DNA from: Lysobacteraceae bacterium
GTDB lineage: Bacteria; Pseudomonadota; Gammaproteobacteria; Steroidobacterales; Steroidobacteraceae
Direction of reading: 5' to 3'
Assembly (NCBI GenBank): GCA_012516015.1
Contig: JAAYXG010000781.1
Location: 1-5,583, forward strand
Length of the DNA: 5,583 nt
Made by a program: the position numbers and the translations under genes. Below the pieces are notes generated by a model. That model made no database searches and had not been told where the DNA came from. It saw only the letters and a program-made list of their open reading frames with translations. Below, piece by piece: positions 1-5,583 of this stretch (the stretch's first letter is position 1; the number at the start of each line of letters is the position of its first letter).

Positions 1-1
1 A

Positions 2-565
2 CAGATGAGCATGAACGATCGCGTGCTGGATCTCGTTCAGGAAGGCATCGATGCCGCCGTACGCGTCGGGAATCTGAGCGACTCGAGCTTGATCGCGCGT
101 CGAGTCGGACAGCTGCGCGGCTTTACCTGCGCTTCTCCGGCGTTCATCGATCGCGTCGGCGTGCCGCAAACGCCGCTGGACCTGAAGCCGGAGCACTGCA
201 TCGCGATGTTCAAGCTCGGCACGAATCAGACACGCGACTGGTTGTTCCGCAAAGGCGGCACCGAGCACACGATCCAGCCGCGTGCTCCGCTCTCGTTCAG
301 CGATCCGGAGTCCGCCGTCGGCGCGGCAGTGAGCGGCGCCGGCTTCGTGCGTGCGCTCGATTTCACGGTCGAGGCGCAGATCGCCGCGGGGCTGCTCGTC
401 CCCGTGCTGGAGGATTGGAACGAAGGCGCGTGGTGGCCGGTCTCCGTCGTCTACCCGCAGCATCGACAGCCGACGGCGAAGATTCGCGCATTCATCGACT
501 TCTGCGCGGGCCTGTTTCCCGAAATCAAACAGGAGCCGATCGGCTCGTTGCGAGCCGCGGGCTGA
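2..565 (+). CDS. LysR-type transcriptional regulator, C-terminal effector domain (5' partial)
   Basis: This is the 3' part of a LysR-family regulator. The frame is open to the left edge, and the first residues (MNDRVLDLVQEGIDAAVR, then VG and SSLIARRVG) match the middle of the substrate-binding domain, where family members read like 'DRVVDLVEEGIDLAIRIG...SSLIARRL'. The motif CASPAFIDRVGVP follows, then the strand 'PESAVGAAVSGAGFVRALDFTVEAQIAAGLLVPVL' in the inducer-binding fold. About 187 codons are visible. A typical member is near 300 residues, so the winged helix-turn-helix and linker (roughly 110 residues) lie outside the window. The ATG codons at 5 and 11 are therefore internal, not true starts. 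Family knowledge: such proteins are cytoplasmic DNA-binding tetramers that respond to small ligands. The ligand and target genes cannot be told from this fragment. The stop is TGA at 563-565. Nothing visible shows that it controls the downstream usher-like gene. Confidence 0.92.
   Translation, partial: QMSMNDRVLDLVQEGIDAAVRVGNLSDSSLIARRVGQLRGFTCASPAFIDRVGVPQTPLDLKPEHCIAMFKLGTNQTRDWLFRKGGTEHTIQPRAPLSFSDPESAVGAAVSGAGFVRALDFTVEAQIAAGLLVPVLEDWNEGAWWPVSVVYPQHRQPTAKIRAFIDFCAGLFPEIKQEPIGSLRAAG
541..557 (+). terminator. Hairpin at the 3' end of the LysR gene, possible weak terminator
   Basis: CGGCTCG (541-547) and CGAGCCG (551-557) form a perfect 7-bp GC-rich stem with a 3-base loop, within the last codons of the LysR gene. 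A modestly pyrimidine-rich stretch (TTCCCTTTCT, 566-575) follows after an 8-base gap, but there is no true U-run directly after the stem. It could attenuate or terminate transcription, or protect the transcript 3' end. In GC-rich coding DNA it could also be chance. Confidence 0.3.
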
Positions 566-581
566 TTCCCTTTCTGATCTG

Positions 582-593
582 CGTCGCGCGACG
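582..593. repeat. Perfect 12-bp palindrome (CGTCGCGCGACG)
   Basis: CGTCGCGCGACG is its own reverse complement, with no spacer, and lies 17 bases after the LysR stop. A gapless dyad suits a symmetric protein-binding site better than an RNA hairpin. No protein can be assigned and no second copy was noticed in the window. Confidence 0.35.
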
Positions 594-628
594 GCGATAC
601 TCGGACTTTTCAGGACAGGGAGTGCCTG

Positions 629-679
629 ATTCTTTCCCGAGGCCGCGTTCCCTACGATTTCGGATGACTAAGAAAGAAT
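629..679. repeat. AT-rich 8-bp inverted repeat upstream of the usher-like gene
   Basis: ATTCTTTC (629-636) and GAAAGAAT (672-679) are perfect reverse complements, separated by 35 bases. Arm centres are 43 bp apart, close to four helical turns. The arms stand out as AT-rich in a GC-rich region about 40-90 bp before the usher-like start. This would suit a regulator binding at two half sites, or a promoter-proximal element, but no -35/-10 pair could be assigned confidently. Confidence 0.3.
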
Positions 680-686
680 TTGAGCG

Positions 687-703
687 CCCGACGAGCAGTC
701 GGG
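687..703 (+). promoter_or_regulatory. Hairpin directly before the ribosome binding site of the usher-like gene
   Basis: CCCGAC (687-692) and GTCGGG (698-703) form a perfect 6-bp stem with a 5-base loop (GAGCA). A G-T pair at 686/704 can extend it. The stem ends 2 bases before the GGAG at 706-709, the best Shine-Dalgarno match for the ATG at 721. If it lies in the leader RNA it could influence ribosome access. It lacks a U-tract, so it is not a good intrinsic terminator on the + strand. Confidence 0.35.
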
Positions 704-720
704 TCGGAGCATCGTGATCG

Positions 721-2007
721 ATGATGGTTGACGCCAAAGCGGTTGCCGCGGCTGCGGCGCTGAGCGTTGCTTGGTTCCTTGCAGGGTGTGTGACGACGCC
801 GCAAGCGCCGGACGACGTCTCGATGAAAACGGATTTGCGAAAGCCCACGCAGCCTTCGATCAACGCGCGGGTCTTGAGCGACGCAAGCGTGCTCGACTAC
901 AGCATCGCGACCTCGATCGACCCTGCGGCGGAGCGCTTCACGCGTCTCGAATCGCGCTACACGCTCAAGCTCTCGGATGCCGAAGAGCATTTGCGCATCG
1001 GCGACACGGTGAGCACCGCGGGCCAATGGGGTAGCACGGTCCGCTACGGCGGGCTCCAGTTCGGCACGCGCACGACACCGCGCGAAGACGTGCTCTATTC
1101 CGAGCGGCTCGCAGCGAGCGGCATGGCCGTATTGCCGACCGCGGCCGACGCGCTCTTTGCATCGATCAGCGACGGCGACTCGGTGCTTTCGCGCCAAAGT
1201 CTCTCATTGAGCGGTGCGCCGAAATTCAACGAACAGAACACCGTCAGCTTCGTCGCAAAGGACAGCTTCGGTCTTTCCGAAGCGCTGAACGTACCGCTCG
1301 TAGCGCCGACTCGCCTCGTCGATTCCGGCTGCAGCGACTTTGCGCTCGGCGTCGGCAAAGTGCGCGAAGACTATGCGTTTACGAGCAACGAGTACGGGCC
1401 GGTCTTCGCGAACACGACGGTCGCGTGCTCTGCGCCGCTCGGCTTCACGATCGAAGGACACGGGGAGTACTTGGCGAATCAAGTCGCGGCGCTCGGTCTC
1501 GGGCTCGCACGTCGGCTAGGTACGCTCGGCACGGCATCCGTTGCATTCGCGTCGAGCGAGACCGAGATCGGGTCGGGTTGGCTTGCACGCGTCGGCTTCG
1601 AGCATCGGAGCTCATTGTTGAACTTCGCGGTCCGCACGCGCGTGCAGAGCCGCGAGTTTCGGGAAGTGGCCAACGTATGGGTCGAAGATCCGATCATGCG
1701 GCGCAACCTCGCGAGCGTCGGCCTGAATGTCGGCGAAGGTGCGACCATCGCGCTCGCCTACGCCGAGCAGACGACCTGGGAGCGCGAGCGGGCGGACATC
1801 CTTTCGCTCAATCAAAAGATGAGCTTCGGACGCGGCTCGATCCTGGTGACAGCGGGACACTCCTTCGCCGACGACGTCGGCTCGTCGTTCTTCCTTTCCT
1901 ATAAGCGCCCTTTCGGCACGCCGGCTCGTCGCGCGACGTTCGATACGCAGGATCTCGAGCTCATCGAAGTTGCGGTCGGCAGACGGCAGCTGTCGGAAGG
2001 CGGTTGA
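721..2007 (+). CDS. Half-length fimbrial usher-like outer-membrane protein with a lipoprotein-type signal
   Basis: This 428-residue protein resembles the middle of FimD/PapC-type ushers, the outer-membrane pores that secrete and assemble pilus subunits. Residues 7-22 are hydrophobic and end in a lipobox, Leu20-Ala-Gly-Cys23, with Val after the Cys, which would suit outer-membrane retention. Usher-like blocks follow in order: a barrel strand around 'LRIGDTVSTAGQWG' (91-104), 'VRYGGLQFGT' (107-116), a plug-like region (about 133-198, with 'VSFVAKDSFGLSEALNVPL' matching the usual 'vvrDalGreq...' strand), then 'GCSDFALGVGKVRED' (203-217) and repeated beta strands to 'FFLSYKRPFGT' (390-400). The best resemblance is to archaic, spore-coat-U type ushers. 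Ushers are normally about 750-850 residues. The periplasmic N-terminal chaperone-binding domain, part of the barrel and both C-terminal domains are absent, and the last residue is Gly instead of an aromatic. The start is ATG 721, with GGAG at 706-709 and an in-frame TGA at 715. No chaperone or pilin gene is visible. It may be a degraded usher or a repurposed porin-like lipoprotein. Confidence 0.78.
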   Translation: MMVDAKAVAAAAALSVAWFLAGCVTTPQAPDDVSMKTDLRKPTQPSINARVLSDASVLDYSIATSIDPAAERFTRLESRYTLKLSDAEEHLRIGDTVSTAGQWGSTVRYGGLQFGTRTTPREDVLYSERLAASGMAVLPTAADALFASISDGDSVLSRQSLSLSGAPKFNEQNTVSFVAKDSFGLSEALNVPLVAPTRLVDSGCSDFALGVGKVREDYAFTSNEYGPVFANTTVACSAPLGFTIEGHGEYLANQVAALGLGLARRLGTLGTASVAFASSETEIGSGWLARVGFEHRSSLLNFAVRTRVQSREFREVANVWVEDPIMRRNLASVGLNVGEGATIALAYAEQTTWERERADILSLNQKMSFGRGSILVTAGHSFADDVGSSFFLSYKRPFGTPARRATFDTQDLELIEVAVGRRQLSEGG

Positions 2008-2171
2008 GGGCGTTCAGAAGACACTCGGGTTCGGAATACCGGCCGTTCTTTGTGGTGCTCCGAAGCTCTGAAGGTAAACCTGCCACTTTCTGACCGACGC
2101 GTAGGCAATTGCGTCCTTAGACGACGCCCGATACCGCTGCGTGTTGCCTGGGGGTATATTCAGGTGCTCCC
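2008..2171. other. Intergenic gap between usher-like gene and lhr
   Basis: No gene is visible in these 164 bases. Only short dyads occur (GCAATTGC at 2105-2112; TTCAGA at 2013-2018 with TCTGAA at 2067-2072), and none is followed by a T-run, so no terminator is called. A TATATT hexamer at 2155-2160 resembles a -10 box but lacks a good -35 partner and lies only 11 bases before the lhr start. The promoter of lhr should lie here if the gene is transcribed on its own. Confidence 0.6.
2162..2166 (+). promoter_or_regulatory. Ribosome binding site of lhr
   Basis: AGGTG lies 5 bases before the ATG at 2172. The in-frame TAG at 2118-2120 and the absence of any ATG, GTG or TTG between it and 2172 in that frame fix the ATG at 2172 as the start. 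Confidence 0.6.
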
Positions 2172-5100
2172 ATGACCCGCACGCCCTACTTCCATCCCGC
2201 CGTCGAGAGTTGGTTCGCGGACACGTTCGACGCGCCGACGCCGGCGCAGGCCGACGCTTGGCCGGCGATCAAGGCAGGCGAGCACGTCCTGATCTCCGCG
2301 CCGACCGGCTCGGGCAAGACGCTCGCTGCGTTCATGGCTGCGATCGACGAGCTCGTGCGCGAAGGCGAGCAGTGGGGGTTGCCTGACGAGACGCGCATCG
2401 TGTACGTCTCGCCGCTCAAAGCGCTCTCCAACGACATCCATCGCAATCTCGAAGGGCCGCTTGCAGGCATTCGCGAGCGTTTGCGCGAGCACACCGTTCG
2501 CGACGTCGATATTCGCACTTGGGTTCGTACCGGCGACACGCCGCAGTATGAGCGTACGCAGATGCGCAAGCGTCCGCCGCACATCGTCGTGACGACACCC
2601 GAGTCGCTGTACATTCTGCTCGGCTCGCAATCCGGCCGGGACATGCTCGCGACGACGCGCACGGTGATCGTCGACGAAATCCACGCGGTGGCCGGCACGA
2701 AGCGCGGCTCGCATCTTGCGATCTCGCTGGAACGTCTCGACGCGCTCACCGGTCGACGACTCACGCGCGTCGGCTTGTCGGCAACGCAGAAACCGATCGA
2801 GGACGTCGCACGGTTTCTCGTCGGTACGAAGAACATCGACGCCGACGGCCGTGCGCGTTGCACGATCGTCGACAGCGGACACGTACGCGAGCGCGATCTC
2901 GCGATCGAGCTGCCCGACTCGCCGCTCGAGGCGGTCATGTCGAATGAAGTGTGGACCCAGCTTTACGATCGCCTGGCACAGCTCATCCGCGAACATCGCA
3001 CGACCGTCGTGTTCGTGAACACGCGACGCCTCGCCGAACGCGTCTGCCGACACCTCTCCGAGCGGCTCGACAAGCCGCTCGTGGCTGGCGGACAGCGGAC
3101 AGCGGACAGTGCGAAAGAAGGAGAGGCGAGCTCCGCTTTTTCACTGTCCGCCGGTCACAGTCCGCCGGTCACCGCCTCCTGTGTGGCGGCGCACCACGGC
3201 AGCCTCGCGAAGCACTTGCGGTTTGACGCCGAGCAGCGACTCAAGCGGGGCGAGTTGAAGGCGCTCGTCGCCACCGCATCGCTCGAGCTCGGTATCGACA
3301 TCGGCGACGTCGATCTCGTCTGCCAAATCAGCTCGCCACGCTCGATCAATGCGTTCCTGCAACGTGTCGGCCGCTCCGGTCACGCGGTCGGCGGCAAACC
3401 GAAAGGACGGCTATTCCCGCTCTCTCGCGACGATCTCGTCGAATGCGCGGCACTGCTCGATGCCGTGCGTCGCGGCGAGTTGGATCGACTCCAGATTCCG
3501 GAGAATGCGATCGATGTGCTCGCCCAGCAGATCGTGGCGGAGAGTGCCGCGCGCGAATGCTCGGAAAGCGAGCTGTTCGATCTCGTGCGCGCCGCATATC
3601 CCTATCGCTCGCTCACGCGGGAAGCATTCGATGAGACCGTGCGCATGCTCGCCGAAGGGTTTGCGACGCGGCGCGGGCGACGCGGCGCGCTCGTCTATCA
3701 CGATGCGGTAAACCGCAAGATCCGCGGCCGCAAGGGCGCTCGTCTGACCGCAGTCACGTCGGGCGGCGCGATTCCCGATACCGCGGACTATCAAGTGATG
3801 CTCGAGCCGGAAGGACATCTGGTGGGCACCGTCAACGAAGACTTCGCGGTCGAAAGCCTCGCGGGCGATGTCTTCCAGCTCGGCAATGCCTCGTATCGCA
3901 TCATCCGCGTCGAGCGAAGCGTCGTACGAGTCGAGGACGCACATGGCGAAGCGCCGACGATCCCATTCTGGCTAGGCGAAGCGCCGGGGCGCACCGATGA
4001 GCTGTCGCGAGCCGTGTCGAGGTTGAGGAGCGAAGTGCAGGCGTCGCTCGAACAGCGAACCGACGTCTGCTCCCCCTCTTCCGAATCACGAATCACGGAT
4101 CCCGAGTCACTGCGCCACGACAGTGATCCGCTGTCGTTCCTCACACCTGCCGCGACTGGGCAACTGCGCGCGTACCTACATTCCGCGCATGCGGCCCTCG
4201 GTTGTCTGCCGACGCAGCAGACGATCGTGTTCGAGCGCTTTTTCGACGAGGCCGGCGGGATGCAGCTCGTCATTCATTCGCCGTTCGGCAGTCGCATCAA
4301 CCGAGCTTGGGGGCTCGCGCTACGCAAGCGCTTCTGCCGTACGTTCAATTTCGAGCTTCAGGCCGCGGCGACCGAAGATACGATCGTGCTGTCGCTGACG
4401 ACCGCACACAGCTTCGAGCTGAGCGACGTCGCTCGCTATCTGCATCCGAACAGCGCGCGCGAGATCCTGATTCAAGCATTGCTCGCGGCGCCGATGTTTG
4501 CGACCCGTTGGCGCTGGGATGCTTCCATTGCGCTCGCGTTGCCGCGCTTTCGCGGCGGCAAGAAAGTGCCGCCTGCGCTCGCGCGCATGAACGCAGAGGA
4601 TTTGCTCGCGGCCGTCTTCCCCGATCAAGTCGCCTGCGGCGAGAACATCGTCGGCGACATCGTCGTTCCGGATCATCCGCTCGTGAAGCAAACCGTGCGC
4701 GATTGCTTGGAAGAGGCGATGGATATCGAGGGATTCGAGCGGCTCCTACGCGGTCTGGCGAGCGGCAAGATCAACGTTATCGCCCGCGATCTCACCGAAC
4801 CCTCGCCGCTCGCGCTCGAAGTGCTCTCGGCACGACCCTATGCGTATCTCGACGATGCTCCCCTCGAAGAGCGTCGCACGCAGGCCGTTGCAAGTCGGCG
4901 CTGGATGGATCCGCAATCGGCCGCCGACATCGGCAAGCTCGACCCGGAAGCGATCGCGCGGGTGCGCGATGAAGCGTGGCCCGACGCGACGAGCCCGGAC
5001 GAGTTGCACGATGCGCTCTCGTGGATGACTTACCTCACGAGCGAGGAAGTCGCGCGCAACGAGCGTTGGCCAGCGTTGCTGCACGAATTGATGAAGCAGC

Positions 5101-5583
5101 GGCGGGTGACGCGGATCGTGAAGGATGCCCCCACCCTATCCCTCCTCCGCTCCGCAGGGGAGGGAAGTAGCGGAGGACGGGCAGGTGCGGCTTTGGACTT
5201 GTACATCGCTGCGGAGCGTCTGCCGATGTGGCTCGCGGTCTTTCCCGAGGCAACGCTCGACCCAGCGATCGAAGCACCGCGCGCCGACTCGTATGCACGC
5301 GATCATGCGCTCGTCGAGATCGTGCGGGGGCGGCTGGACGCGCTCGGACCGACGACAGCGGCATCGCTCGCGGGCACGCTTGGTGTGCCGGTCGAGGACA
5401 TCGATGCCGCGCTGCTCGCGCTCGAAGCGGAAGGCACTGCGATGCGCGGGCGCTTCACGGAAAGCGCTGCCGGCGAGTCGCCCGAGTGGTGCAATCGCAG
5501 GCTCCTCGCACGCATCCATCGCTACACGGTCAGGCGCTTGCGTGCGGAGATCGAACCGGTGCAGGCGCGTGACTTCCTGCGCT
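2172..5583 (+). CDS. lhr: ATP-dependent helicase Lhr (3' partial)
   Basis: This is the superfamily 2 helicase Lhr, an ATP-driven 3'-to-5' translocase that unwinds DNA and RNA:DNA duplexes and is linked to DNA damage responses. The frame is open from 2172 to the window edge (1137 codons; full-length bacterial Lhr is about 1450-1550). Helicase motifs in order: I APTGSGKT (43-50), Ia SPLKAL (80-85), Ib TPES (142-145), II DEIH (168-171), III SAT (203-205), IV VFVNTR (280-285), [11 protein letters not shown] (367-376), [10 protein letters not shown] (397-404). The Lhr-specific core follows: TSGGAIPD (529-536), [10 protein letters not shown] (598-607), ERFFDE (688-693), HSPFG (702-706), [13 protein letters not shown] (709-721), [10 protein letters not shown] (893-902). 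W600 probably corresponds to the DNA-contacting Trp of mycobacterial Lhr. The later region, with EWC (1105-1107) and RLLARIHR, is also Lhr-like. All catalytic residues are intact, so it is likely functional. Three repeat-derived segments interrupt variable loops (about residues 304-337, 630-652 and 986-1006) without breaking the frame. In several bacteria lhr sits with genes for a metallophosphoesterase, an exonuclease-like protein and a DNA ligase; none is visible upstream here. Confidence 0.97.
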   Translation, partial: MTRTPYFHPAVESWFADTFDAPTPAQADAWPAIKAGEHVLISAPTGSGKTLAAFMAAIDELVREGEQWGLPDETRIVYVSPLKALSNDIHRNLEGPLAGIRERLREHTVRDVDIRTWVRTGDTPQYERTQMRKRPPHIVVTTPESLYILLGSQSGRDMLATTRTVIVDEIHAVAGTKRGSHLAISLERLDALTGRRLTRVGLSATQKPIEDVARFLVGTKNIDADGRARCTIVDSGHVRERDLAIELPDSPLEAVMSNEVWTQLYDRLAQLIREHRTTVVFVNTRRLAERVCRHLSERLDKPLVAGGQRTADSAKEGEASSAFSLSAGHSPPVTASCVAAHHGSLAKHLRFDAEQRLKRGELKALVATASLELGIDIGDVDLVCQISSPRSINAFLQRVGRSGHAVGGKPKGRLFPLSRDDLVECAALLDAVRRGELDRLQIPENAIDVLAQQIVAESAARECSESELFDLVRAAYPYRSLTREAFDETVRMLAEGFATRRGRRGALVYHDAVNRKIRGRKGARLTAVTSGGAIPDTADYQVMLEPEGHLVGTVNEDFAVESLAGDVFQLGNASYRIIRVERSVVRVEDAHGEAPTIPFWLGEAPGRTDELSRAVSRLRSEVQASLEQRTDVCSPSSESRITDPESLRHDSDPLSFLTPAATGQLRAYLHSAHAALGCLPTQQTIVFERFFDEAGGMQLVIHSPFGSRINRAWGLALRKRFCRTFNFELQAAATEDTIVLSLTTAHSFELSDVARYLHPNSAREILIQALLAAPMFATRWRWDASIALALPRFRGGKKVPPALARMNAEDLLAAVFPDQVACGENIVGDIVVPDHPLVKQTVRDCLEEAMDIEGFERLLRGLASGKINVIARDLTEPSPLALEVLSARPYAYLDDAPLEERRTQAVASRRWMDPQSAADIGKLDPEAIARVRDEAWPDATSPDELHDALSWMTYLTSEEVARNERWPALLHELMKQRRVTRIVKDAPTLSLLRSAGEGSSGGRAGAALDLYIAAERLPMWLAVFPEATLDPAIEAPRADSYARDHALVEIVRGRLDALGPTTAASLAGTLGVPVEDIDAALLALEAEGTAMRGRFTESAAGESPEWCNRRLLARIHRYTVRRLRAEIEPVQARDFLR
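3088..3172. repeat. Head-to-head 7-bp repeat arrays inside lhr (segment 1)
   Basis: The left part is three exact tandem copies of GCGGACA (3088-3108). The right part is four units in 7-bp register: TGTCCGC, CGGTCAC, AGTCCGC, CGGTCAC (3145-3172). TGTCCGC is the reverse complement of GCGGACA, so the arrays face each other. GCGGACAGTG (3102-3111) and CACTGTCCGC (3142-3151) give a perfect 10-bp stem, and an imperfect inner extension pairs GAAAG/GGAG with CTCC and the T-run at 3137-3141. In frame, the tract encodes an Ala/Ser/Gly-rich stretch (about residues 306-334) between helicase motif IV and the conserved AAHHGSL (339-345). This loop is variable in the family. Confidence 0.85.
4083..4126. repeat. 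Four 7-bp tandem units plus a short hairpin inside lhr (segment 2)
   Basis: The units GAATCAC, GAATCAC, GGATCCC and GAGTCAC lie end to end at 4083-4110, two identical and two diverged. The last unit overlaps a stem TCACTG (4107-4112)/CAGTGA (4121-4126) with an 8-base loop. The tract is translated as part of a Ser/Pro/Asp-rich loop (about residues 630-652), between the PFWLGE block and the [18 protein letters not shown] helix region. Several units share the ending TCAC with units of the first tract. Confidence 0.8.
5127..5177. repeat. C-rich palindromic repeat inside lhr (segment 3)
   Basis: A C-rich lead-in (CCCCCACCCTATCC, 5128-5141) runs into two competing hairpins. TCCTCCGCT (5143-5151) pairs perfectly with AGCGGAGGA (5169-5177), with a 17-base loop. 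TCCCTCCTC (5139-5147) pairs with GGGGAGGGA (5157-5165), with one G-T pair and a 9-base loop. The form, a C-rich run then a C/T-rich to G/A-rich palindrome, is like common intergenic repeats of beta- and gammaproteobacteria. Here it is translated in frame as a Gly/Ser/Ala-rich loop (about residues 986-1006) before the conserved AAERLP segment (1013-1018). Confidence 0.75.

Noticed and set aside
525..1197. Minus-strand open frames over the LysR/usher gap (525-863 and 652-1197)
   Set aside because: Arg-rich compositions with no family resemblance. They overlap well-supported genes on the + strand.
2008..2171. Intrinsic terminator after the usher-like gene
   Set aside because: Only 4-6 bp dyads were found and none is followed by a T-run.
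2160..3053. Long open frames on the - strand opposite lhr (also 2186-2938)
   Set aside because: They lie wholly opposite the conserved helicase domain, are Arg-rich with no recognisable domain, and are the usual antisense shadows of GC-rich coding DNA.
3088..3172. CRISPR array or frameshifted lhr at the heptamer tracts
   Set aside because: Units are only 7 bp with no spacers, and the lhr frame continues unbroken through all three repeat segments into conserved sequence.
3088..3172. Insertion sequence remnant
   Set aside because: No transposase fragment, target duplication or IS-type ends are visible. The element is under 90 bp and built of tandem units.
4202..4972. A 256-codon + strand frame overlapping lhr
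   Set aside because: It is out of frame with lhr, Arg/Ser-rich and without motifs, while the lhr frame over the same bases encodes highly conserved Lhr blocks.

Overview
The window is GC-rich DNA with strong G/C preference at third codon positions, densely coding on the + strand only, and looks like a proteobacterial chromosome. The Lhr-type helicase, the LysR regulator and a protein resembling archaic (spore-coat-U type) chaperone-usher ushers fit a gamma- or betaproteobacterium. The 7-bp repeat tracts inside the helicase gene recall repeats I associate with Xanthomonadales and relatives, but the taxonomic call is an inference.

Layout: (1) 2-565 is the C-terminal effector domain of a LysR-type transcriptional regulator whose start lies upstream of the window. 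(2) 566-720 is non-coding and holds several short perfect inverted repeats, including a hairpin touching the ribosome binding site of the next gene. (3) 721-2007 encodes a 428-residue protein with a lipoprotein-type signal and the plug and middle barrel region of a fimbrial outer-membrane usher. It lacks the usher N-terminal chaperone-binding domain and the C-terminal domains. (4) 2008-2171 is a short gap with no convincing terminator. (5) 2172 to the right edge is a very long open frame for the ATP-dependent helicase Lhr, cut off by the window end after 1137 codons.

The most striking structure is inside lhr. Three segments in poorly conserved loops (about 3088-3172, 4083-4126 and 5127-5177) have the look of non-coding repeats: tandem 7-bp units, inverted arms and a C-rich palindrome. 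All three keep the reading frame open, so what look like intergenic repeats appear to have become protein sequence at three separate places in one conserved gene. The second notable item is the half-length, apparently lipidated usher with no chaperone or pilin gene beside it in this window. It could be a decayed remnant or a repurposed outer-membrane protein. There is no evidence that the three genes act in one pathway. LysR and usher are 155 bp apart, usher and lhr 164 bp apart, and lhr is probably transcribed separately.
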